Positions 13,588-19,468 of a stretch of DNA of 19,468 bases are shown here, one piece after another; positions within the stretch are counted from its first letter, which is position 1, and the number at the start of each line of letters is the position of its first letter. The translations under genes were made by a program, and so were the position numbers. Under the pieces are notes generated by a model. That model was not told the DNA's origin. It saw only the letters and a list, made by a program, of their open reading frames with translations, and searched no databases. The stretch lies in assembly GCA_002293455.1 (NCBI GenBank), contig DBDH01000006.1, positions 6,686 through 26,153 of the forward strand, in the 5' to 3' direction. Source of the stretch: Treponema sp. UBA937 (GTDB lineage: Bacteria; Spirochaetota; Spirochaetia; Treponematales; Breznakiellaceae).

Positions 13588-14805
13588 ATGATTATCAAAC
13601 CGATGGTGAGAAACAATATCTGCCTCAACAGTCATCCAAAAGGATGCGTAGAGGTTGTAAAAAATCAGATTGATTATGCAAAGAAGCATATAACGAAAGT
13701 TGACGGAGCTCCTAAACTGGTCCTTGTTATCGGATGTTCCACCGGTTACGGACTATCGAGCCGTATCGGGGCGGCGTTCGGTTACGGAACGGCTACGGTC
13801 GGCATCTCCTTTGAAAAAGCCGGAAGCGCCACAAAACCCGGAACTCCCGGTTTTTATAACAACGCCGCCTTTGACGCGGAAGCGGCCAAAGCCGGCATCG
13901 TATCGAAGACGCTTGACGGAGACGCTTTTTCCAATGAAATGAAGGATTCCGCAATCGCCGCCGTTAAAGAGGCCGCCGCCAAAGCCGGAATCCCGGCCCT
14001 CATCGATCTTGTGGTGTATTCGCTTGCTTCGCCTGTCAGAACCGATCCAAAAGACGGAGTCATGTACAAGTCGGTGATCAAGCCCATCGGAAGGGCGTAT
14101 TCGGGAAAAACCATCGACATGCTGACCGGAAAAATATCGGCCGCCACGGCGGAACCCGCAACAGAAGAAGAAATCGCCAGCACGGTTAAGGTTATGGGCG
14201 GCGAAGATTGGGAGCTCTGGATTGACGCCCTTTCAAAGGCCGGAGTGCTTGCGCCTGCCGTCAGAACTGTAGCATATACCTATATCGGACCCGAACTTTC
14301 CTGGGCGATTTACAAAAACGGAACCATCGGAAAAGCGAAAGAAGATTTGGAAAGAGCCGCGAATGATATTAACGGCAAACTTTCCGCCGCCGGCGGCGCC
14401 GCTTGGGTTTCGGTAAACAAAGCCTTGGTAACCAGAGCTTCCGCGGTCATTCCCATCATTCCTTTTTATATTTCGACCTTGTTCAAGATCATGAAGGAGC
14501 AGGGAACACATGAAGGATGCATCGAACAGCTTGTGCGTCTTTACAACGAGCGCCTTTATACAACAGAATCCGCCAAGGACGCAAAAAAAGTTCCGGTTGA
14601 TGACGCGCGGCGGATCAGGATTGATGATTGGGAAATGAAAGACGAGATTCAGGAAGCGGTGAACAGGCAGATGGAAAAGGTTACCGAAGAAAATATCTTT
14701 GAAACGACCGACATCGCCGGCTTCAAACACGATTTTCTGGAAGTTCACGGGTTCGATGTTACAGGCGTAGATTACGAAGCCGATGTGGAAACCGCGGGAA
14801 TTTAG
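13588..14805 (+). CDS. fabV: Trans-2-enoyl-ACP/CoA reductase, FabV/Ter family
   Basis: 405 residues, the normal FabV/Ter length; reduces the trans-2-enoyl thioester with NAD(P)H. The N-terminus MIIKPMVRNNICLNSHPKGC closely resembles T. denticola Ter as I recall it. Other landmarks: dinucleotide loop GCSTGYGLSSR (49-59), SFEKAGS (74-80) with an acidic residue at the position tied to NADH preference, VYSLASPVRTDP (143-154), and catalytic Y242-x8-K251. The start is ATG 13588; AAGGAG (13576-13581) precedes it and an earlier in-frame ATG (13531) lies inside fabZ. It is the only enoyl reductase in the cluster (no FabI, FabK or FabL), so context points to the ACP pathway although Ter is best known for crotonyl-CoA reduction. 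Confidence 0.94.
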   Translation: MIIKPMVRNNICLNSHPKGCVEVVKNQIDYAKKHITKVDGAPKLVLVIGCSTGYGLSSRIGAAFGYGTATVGISFEKAGSATKPGTPGFYNNAAFDAEAAKAGIVSKTLDGDAFSNEMKDSAIAAVKEAAAKAGIPALIDLVVYSLASPVRTDPKDGVMYKSVIKPIGRAYSGKTIDMLTGKISAATAEPATEEEIASTVKVMGGEDWELWIDALSKAGVLAPAVRTVAYTYIGPELSWAIYKNGTIGKAKEDLERAANDINGKLSAAGGAAWVSVNKALVTRASAVIPIIPFYISTLFKIMKEQGTHEGCIEQLVRLYNERLYTTESAKDAKKVPVDDARRIRIDDWEMKDEIQEAVNRQMEKVTEENIFETTDIAGFKHDFLEVHGFDVTGVDYEADVETAGI

Positions 14806-14839
14806 TTTTTTAAATGGGCCTTTTTTAAGGAGAAGTGTT

Positions 14840-15502
14840 ATGAGAAAATATCTTTTTTTCTTAACTTTGCCATTTGTTTTGTTTTTTGTCGGCTGTTCTT
14901 CGATGGCCGCGCCGTCCTATGATTCATTCTCTTATCGTGATAACGCTTTTAATCAAACAAGCGTGACTATTTCGGAAAAGGGATTGACTCAGGAACAAAT
15001 AAACGGAATTTTGGCAACTCAATTCCCGCCGGAAAATACCGTTTCGCTGGCACTTATCTTCTTGTCTGACTATGGTAGTTATAATGCCGGTAACAACGGC
15101 TTGCCGTATTATATAATGAATCAAGGAAGGAATATACAAAACGTTGAAAAGTTTGTTCCCGTTCCGCGCATTTTTATTCCGCGGAATTTAACCTTTGACA
15201 TCATACAAGATTTAGGAATCAGAAGTTTATGTGAATATACATTGATATTCTATAATAATTCAAATAAGTCAATGACATTTTCTCAAATGATTCATGGAGA
15301 ATTTCAATTTGAATCAGATATTGAATTTTCATTGATCGATAATCAAACTACCGCAATAATTGCGTCCGACAGATTGTATTCAAGCGTAATAAAAAAGCGG
15401 CAAATATTGAGCGATGCGGATATGGAAGAAGCTGAAAATGAAATATATACATTGCAGGCAAATTTATTGGCGGAAAAATTGAATACTTTATTTTCTCGTT
15501 GA
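14840..15502 (+). CDS. Putative lipoprotein within the fatty acid cluster
   Basis: 220 residues. The signal peptide has MRK, a Leu/Phe-rich core (YLFFLTLPFVLFF) and lipobox FVGC with C19; SSMAAP follows. The rest has no domain I know; mixed strands and a C-terminal helix (DADMEEAENEIYTLQANLLAEKLNTLF). I start at ATG 14840 because AAGGAG (14828-14833) precedes it; upstream in-frame bases overlap the end of fabV. It lies between fabV (34 bp away) and accB (45 bp away) on the same strand, so it is probably co-transcribed. Base composition is clearly more AT-rich than its neighbours, which suggests later insertion or relaxed selection. Function unknown. Confidence 0.7.
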   Translation: MRKYLFFLTLPFVLFFVGCSSMAAPSYDSFSYRDNAFNQTSVTISEKGLTQEQINGILATQFPPENTVSLALIFLSDYGSYNAGNNGLPYYIMNQGRNIQNVEKFVPVPRIFIPRNLTFDIIQDLGIRSLCEYTLIFYNNSNKSMTFSQMIHGEFQFESDIEFSLIDNQTTAIIASDRLYSSVIKKRQILSDADMEEAENEIYTLQANLLAEKLNTLFSR

Positions 15503-15547
15503 GAATATTTCAATTCATTTGAAAAGAATGATAGGAGCATGATACTT

Positions 15548-16018
15548 ATGGATGATAAAACCCTCTTAACAATTATCGATAAATTCAGTTCCGGTACTTT
15601 GGCGGAACTGGAAATAAACGAAGGGAATTTGCATATTGCCCTGCGGAAAGAAAGCGCGGCCGCGGCAAGATACAAGGGCGGCGGAACTGTTCCTGCGGAA
15701 GCGGAAAGCGCTCCAGCTGCCGCCGCGGAAGCCCCAATTCATTTGGGACTGCCGGTGAGTGCGGTTCCCGGCAGCAGCGGAGAAATGATCACGAGTCCCA
15801 TCGTTGCGACATTCTATGCTACGCCAAGCCCCGATGCTCCGCCCTTTGTAAAACCCGGTTCAAAAATCAAAGCCGGAGAAACGCTCTGTATTTTGGAAGC
15901 CATGAAAATGATGAATCATCTGGAAGCGGAATTCGATTGCGAGATTCTGGCGGTCAAAGCTGAAAACGGCAGTTTGGTCGAATATGGTCAGACCCTGTTT
16001 GAAGTGAAACGCCTGTAA
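15548..16018 (+). CDS. accB: Acetyl-CoA carboxylase biotin carboxyl carrier protein
   Basis: 156 residues. The N-terminal oligomerisation segment (MDDKTLLTIIDKFSSGTLAELEINEGNLHIALRK) is followed by an Ala/Pro/Glu-rich flexible linker (about 36-80) and the biotinyl domain, with the biotin attachment lysine K120 in EAMKMMNH. It carries biotin between AccC and AccD/AccA. ATG 15548 is chosen over ATG 15539 because AGGAG (15533-15537) would be only 1 nt from the earlier ATG. accC begins 12 bp after the stop, with its ribosome site overlapping the accB stop. No birA (biotin ligase) gene is in the window. Confidence 0.94.
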   Translation: MDDKTLLTIIDKFSSGTLAELEINEGNLHIALRKESAAAARYKGGGTVPAEAESAPAAAAEAPIHLGLPVSAVPGSSGEMITSPIVATFYATPSPDAPPFVKPGSKIKAGETLCILEAMKMMNHLEAEFDCEILAVKAENGSLVEYGQTLFEVKRL

Positions 16019-16030
16019 GGAAGCGGCACT

Positions 16031-17359
16031 TTGATAAAACGATTGCTTATAGCCAACCGCGGAGAAATTGCCGTCCGGATTATCCGGGCCTGCCGGGAAT
16101 TGGGAATTGAAACCGTAGCCGTCTACTCGACCGCGGATCAGAACAATCTTCATGTACGTTTTGCGGATCAGGCGGTGTGTATCGGGCCGCCGCCTTCATC
16201 GGAAAGTTATCTTTTGAAGAACAATTTGATTATGGCGGCAGTCAACACCGGCTGCGAAGCCATTCATCCCGGAGTGGGCTTCCTTTCGGAAAACGCCGCT
16301 TTTGCCCGGGCTGTCCGGGAAAAAGGGCTTATTTTTATCGGGCCCGATCCTGATGTCATCGATCTTTTGGGTGATAAAGTACAGGCGCGTGATACCGCGA
16401 AAAAATTCGGACTGCCCATCACTCCCGGAACTGAGGGCGCGGTGAGCGATCCCGGTCTTGCCGCGAAAGCTGTCGAACATTTGGGTTACCCTGTTATTAT
16501 CAAAGCCGCTTCGGGCGGCGGCGGCAAGGGAATGCGGATTGTCCGTTCAAAGGAAGAACTCGCGGAAAATCTTTCCATCGCGAGCCGCGAAGCCGAATCG
16601 AACTTTGCCGACGGGACGGTATTCATCGAAAAATATTTGGAGAATCCCCGCCATGTGGAATTGCAGATTTTGGCCGACGGCCGCGGGAATGTCGCGGTTC
16701 TTGGCGAGCGGGATTGTTCGGTACAAAAGAATCATCAGAAATTGATTGAGGAAAGTCCTTCTCCCGGAGTAGATTCCGGCATGAGAAAACGCATGGCCGA
16801 AGGAGCCGTGCGGATGTTCCGTGAACTGAAATATCAGGGCGCCGGAACCATCGAATTCCTTGTAGAAGAAAATAATTTTTATTTCATGGAAGTGAACGCG
16901 CGTGTTCAGGTTGAACATCCTGTAAGTGAGTACATTACCGGCGTTGATATTATCCGTGAACAGATTTTAGCCTGCACGGAATCCCGGATGGAAATTGATC
17001 CCGGTCAGGTTGATCTTGACGGATGGTCCATCGAATGCCGGATCAATGCTTTAAGTCCCGGTCTTGTTACATCGCTTTATGTGCCTGGGGGGCCGGGAGT
17101 CCGTTTCGATTCGTTTTTATATCAAGGTTGTATGGTACCGCCGCACTATGATTCTATGGTGGGGAAACTCATTGTTCACGCTCCCACGAGGGAAAGGGCG
17201 CTCGCCAGAATGGAAAGGGCCTTGTACGAATTAAGCGTTGAAGGGATTAAAACAAATATTTCCCGGCAGCGGTGGATTATCCGGCATCCGAAATTCCGGT
17301 CTGGGAATTTTGGAACAGGTTACTATGAAGAAATACGCGAGGAGGTAGAACGTGCCTAG
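16031..17359 (+). CDS. accC: Biotin carboxylase subunit of acetyl-CoA carboxylase
   Basis: 442 residues; ATP-grasp enzyme that carboxylates biotin on AccB using bicarbonate. The start is TTG at 16031 with AAGGAAG (16017-16023) upstream, giving the invariant opening KRLLIANRGEIAVRIIRAC. Other landmarks: glycine-rich lid SGGGGKGMRI (161-170), ERDCSVQ (226-232), metal ligands E275 and E287 (FMEVN), and RVQVEHPV (291-298). Length is normal. The last 8 bp overlap accD, whose GTG start uses GGAGG within the accC end. The rare start codon may lower its yield relative to accB. Confidence 0.96.
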   Translation: MIKRLLIANRGEIAVRIIRACRELGIETVAVYSTADQNNLHVRFADQAVCIGPPPSSESYLLKNNLIMAAVNTGCEAIHPGVGFLSENAAFARAVREKGLIFIGPDPDVIDLLGDKVQARDTAKKFGLPITPGTEGAVSDPGLAAKAVEHLGYPVIIKAASGGGGKGMRIVRSKEELAENLSIASREAESNFADGTVFIEKYLENPRHVELQILADGRGNVAVLGERDCSVQKNHQKLIEESPSPGVDSGMRKRMAEGAVRMFRELKYQGAGTIEFLVEENNFYFMEVNARVQVEHPVSEYITGVDIIREQILACTESRMEIDPGQVDLDGWSIECRINALSPGLVTSLYVPGGPGVRFDSFLYQGCMVPPHYDSMVGKLIVHAPTRERALARMERALYELSVEGIKTNISRQRWIIRHPKFRSGNFGTGYYEEIREEVERA

Positions 17360-18155
17360 CGAACCGGTTAAAAAAGAAACATGTCCCGGCTGCGGAGCCC
17401 ATCATGATACAGAAACGATTAACAAGGCATTACGATGCTGCCCTAGCTGCGGCTATCATTACCGGATGGAACCGGTTGAACGCATCGAATATATCTGCGA
17501 TCCCGGCAGTTTTAAAGAGTTTTCTGAAAACCTTCGTTCGTTGAATCCCATTGATTTAGCGGGCTATGAAGAAAAACTTTCCGAAGCGGAAGTCAAAGCC
17601 CGGATGAAGGACGCGGTTATCACGGGAACCTGCACCATCGAAGGGAAACCCGTAATCCTTGGACTGATGAGTTTCAATTTCATGGGCGGTTCCATGGGTT
17701 CGGTTGTGGGCGAAAAAGTCAGCCGCGCGCTTTTGAAAGGGGCCGAAGAAAAGATTCCGGTAATTGTCTACACGACATCGGGCGGAGCCAGAATGCAGGA
17801 AGGAATCTTTTCGCTGATGCAGATGGTAAAAACTTCCGCCGCGGCCGCCGAACTCGACAAAGCGGGCGTTCCTTTTTTTATCGTTCTTTGCGACCCCACA
17901 ACCGGCGGCGTTACCGCGTCGTTTGCTATGCTTGCAGACGTTACGATAGCCGAACCAAAAGCGCTCATCGGTTTTGCGGGCCCCAGGGTGATTGAAGGAA
18001 CGATCCGCCAAACCCTTCCGGAAGGATTTCAGCGCGCCGAATTCCAGCAGGAAAAAGGCTTTGTGGATATGATCGTTCCCCGCAAAGATCAGCGGAAAAT
18101 TTTATCGGAATTAATCGATCTTCATAAACACGACGATAGGGAAGAAGCGGTATGA
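17352..18155 (+). CDS. accD: Acetyl-CoA carboxylase carboxyltransferase subunit beta
   Basis: 267 residues; with AccA it moves the carboxyl group from biotin to acetyl-CoA. An N-terminal zinc ribbon has C11-x2-C14-x15-C30-x2-C33, the same spacing as E. coli AccD. The crotonase-like core shows SFNFMGGSMGSVVGEK, TTSGGARMQEG (oxyanion region), PTTGGVTASFA and GFAGPRVIEGTIRQTLPEGFQ. The start is GTG 17352, preceded by GAGGAGGTAGAAC; it overlaps accC by 8 bp and accA by 4 bp, so translation is probably coupled to keep the two carboxyltransferase subunits in balance. Confidence 0.96.
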   Translation: MPSEPVKKETCPGCGAHHDTETINKALRCCPSCGYHYRMEPVERIEYICDPGSFKEFSENLRSLNPIDLAGYEEKLSEAEVKARMKDAVITGTCTIEGKPVILGLMSFNFMGGSMGSVVGEKVSRALLKGAEEKIPVIVYTTSGGARMQEGIFSLMQMVKTSAAAAELDKAGVPFFIVLCDPTTGGVTASFAMLADVTIAEPKALIGFAGPRVIEGTIRQTLPEGFQRAEFQQEKGFVDMIVPRKDQRKILSELIDLHKHDDREEAV

Positions 18156-19072
18156 ACACAGAAGCATTGCGGAAAAAAGTAGAAGAATTAAAGAAGATTG
18201 CGGAAGAATCCGGCCTGGATGTATCGGAAGAAACTTCCGCTATGGAAACAAAGATCGATGCCGCGTCAAAAACCGAAAAAACCTGGCGCAGGGTCGAACT
18301 TGCCCGTCATCCCGACCGCCCGTATTCTCTTGATTATATCAGCCGGATTTTTGACGGTTTCATAGAACTTCACGGCGACCGTTACCACGGCGACGACCCC
18401 GCGATTGTAGGCGGTCTCGGTTTTTTAAACGGACGCCCCGTAACGATTATCGCGAATCAAAAAGGCCGGACGCTGAAAGAAAATATGCACCGCAACCACG
18501 GCATGGCAAATCCCGAAGGCTACCGCAAGGCCCTCCGCTTGGCAAAACAGGCGGAAAAGTTCCGCCGTCCCATCGTTACGTTGGTTGACACAAGTGGAGC
18601 CTATCCTGGAATTGAAGCGGAAGAACGGGGAATCGGCGAAGCCATAGCAATGAACCTCCGGGAACTGAGCCGGCTCAAAACGCCTGTTGTTTGTATCATC
18701 ATTGGGGAAGGCGGTTCCGGCGGCGCGCTGGGGCTTTGCGTCGGGGATAAAATCTACATGTTGGAAAACGCGATTTATTCTGTAATAAGCCCGGAAGGAT
18801 GCGCGTCAATTCTTTTGCGGGACGCGAGCAAAGCCAAGGACGCGGCGGCAATGCTGCGGATTACGAGTTCCGATCTTTTGGAATTCAAAGTGATCAACGG
18901 CATTATTGACGAACCCGAAGGCGGCGCCCACACGAACCCGGATGAAACCGCGAAAAGAATCAAGGAAGTCCTCGTGCGGGAATTGGATGACCTGTGCGGA
19001 CGAAATCCCGCGGCCCTCGTCCGCTACCGCAACCAGAAAATTTTGAAACTGGGGCATTGGAACGAGAATTAA
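18152..19072 (+). CDS. accA: Acetyl-CoA carboxylase carboxyltransferase subunit alpha
   Basis: 306 residues, near the usual 310-320. A charged N-terminal helical region precedes the family landmarks WRRVELARHPDRPYSLDYI, ELHGDR, NQKGRTLKENMHRNHGMANPEGYRKA, DTSGAYPGIEAEERG and GEGGSGGALGL. The acetyl-CoA binding motif has Ser in DTSGAYPG where many members have Pro (DTPGAYPG). The ATG overlaps the accD stop (ATGA). Last gene of the cluster; no clear terminator follows. Confidence 0.96.
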   Translation: MNTEALRKKVEELKKIAEESGLDVSEETSAMETKIDAASKTEKTWRRVELARHPDRPYSLDYISRIFDGFIELHGDRYHGDDPAIVGGLGFLNGRPVTIIANQKGRTLKENMHRNHGMANPEGYRKALRLAKQAEKFRRPIVTLVDTSGAYPGIEAEERGIGEAIAMNLRELSRLKTPVVCIIIGEGGSGGALGLCVGDKIYMLENAIYSVISPEGCASILLRDASKAKDAAAMLRITSSDLLEFKVINGIIDEPEGGAHTNPDETAKRIKEVLVRELDDLCGRNPAALVRYRNQKILKLGHWNEN

Positions 19073-19073
19073 C

Positions 19074-19132
19074 AGGGAACAAGGAGCAGTGAACAAATAT
19101 TTGGGGTTTGTGTTGCCCGTACAAACGCCGCG
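19074..19132. other. Intergenic stretch after accA with repeat-like words
   Basis: AACAGGGAACAAGGAGCAGTGAACAAA is built from the same short (G/A)ACA/GCAGT words as the fold-back element at 5415-5491. No strong terminator stem is visible here, so where the acc transcript ends is unclear. Confidence 0.3.
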
Positions 19133-19199
19133 TGATAATACTCGTGCAGATCATCGGCTTTCCTTATCGCCTTGTCCAAGCTCCTTACCTCCTCCGCCT
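19133..19199 (-). pseudogene. Short remnant resembling an Rpn-family protein
   Basis: Read on the minus strand, this segment encodes AEEVRSLDKAIRKADDLHEYY, which matches DKAIGKADERHEY at the edge of the neighbouring Rpn gene; most bases between 19133-19176 and 19423-19468 agree, with a one-base gap. After HEYY the reading no longer resembles the neighbour. It looks like a scrap of a second copy. A GAGGAGGTAAGGAG ribosome-like run before TTG (19177-19179) could let a 31-codon peptide be made, but this is probably chance. Confidence 0.5.
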
Positions 19200-19210
19200 G
19201 CGGAATTCTT

Positions 19211-19468
19211 CTAAAGCCCGGCGATTTCTTCCGGTGTCAGGCCGGTAAATTGCGCGATAGCGTCCGGCGATATACCGCCGTCTTTGAGGTTTCTGGCAAT
19301 CTCCATCGCCTTGTTTTGTTGACCTTCTTTCCTTCCCTCGCGCAGAGCGTAGTTGCGCTCGCTGTTCCAGTCGAGAAACGCTTTCTCCCGTATCTCATAC
19401 AGGCGTTGCGTGTCCGCGTCGCTTGATAAGTATTCATGCCGCTCGTCCGCTTTCCCTATCGCCTTGTC
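19211..19468 (-). CDS. Rpn-family nuclease/'putative transposase', C-terminal part
   Basis: The last 85 codons of a minus-strand gene whose 5' end lies beyond the window; the stop TAG reads as CTA at 19211-19213. The protein tail DKAIGKADERHEYLSSDADTQRLYEIREKAFLDWNSE, then YALREGRKEGQQNKAMEIARNL and a final helix-turn segment KDGGISPDAIAQFTGLTPEEIAGL, is typical of the PD-(D/E)XK Rpn/PDDEXK_2 family (recombination-promoting nucleases often annotated as transposases). The nuclease core is not in the window. Such genes are usually numerous and variable in treponemes. Call rests on recognised tail pattern, no search. Confidence 0.7.
   Translation of the reverse strand, partial: DKAIGKADERHEYLSSDADTQRLYEIREKAFLDWNSERNYALREGRKEGQQNKAMEIARNLKDGGISPDAIAQFTGLTPEEIAGL

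Noticed and set aside
19172..19426. Plus-strand 84-codon open frame at the right edge
   Set aside because: It is antisense to the Rpn tail, whose minus-strand frame gives a recognisable charged helical protein.

Overview
The window looks like a chromosomal segment of a spirochaete, most likely a treponeme of moderate GC. The strongest clues are an enoyl reductase that begins like the Treponema denticola Ter protein (MIIKPMVRNN), a FapA/DUF342 protein, lipoproteins with relaxed lipoboxes, and the tail of an Rpn-family nuclease/'transposase'. The genus is inferred from remembered family resemblance; no search was run.

Left part (1-6880), mixed housekeeping and accessory genes: a partial GNAT acetyltransferase and a Nudix hydrolase, both visibly AT-rich; a convergent fapA; argR divergent from fapA and followed closely by pgi (glucose-6-phosphate isomerase); efp with its own promoter; a second GNAT acetyltransferase; and a convergent small lipoprotein.

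Central and right part (7085-19072), lipid synthesis: an AMP-forming fatty acyl-CoA (or acyl-ACP) synthetase, then fabH-fabD, a 208-bp structured spacer, fabG-fabF-fabZ-fabV, a lipoprotein gene, and accB-accC-accD-accA. All are on the + strand. Together they encode the four acetyl-CoA carboxylase subunits, malonyl transfer to ACP (FabD), initiation (FabH), elongation (FabF), ketoreduction (FabG), dehydration (FabZ) and enoyl reduction (FabV). The acyl carrier protein gene (acpP) is missing; the place where it often sits is taken by a chain of hairpins. Short overlaps (fabH/fabD 7 bp, fabF/fabZ 4 bp, accC/accD 8 bp, accD/accA 4 bp) suggest translational coupling.

Right edge (19073-19468): intergenic sequence, a short remnant resembling part of an Rpn protein, and the 3' end of an Rpn-family gene on the - strand.

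The most notable regulatory signals are two dyads at the fabH promoter, one of them exactly over the -35/-10 spacer, the run of hairpins between fabD and fabG, and an ARG-box-like site just downstream of a promoter for argR-pgi. No CRISPR array, tRNA, rRNA or complete insertion sequence was seen. No wholly new multi-gene system is evident; the novelty candidates are mainly regulatory.
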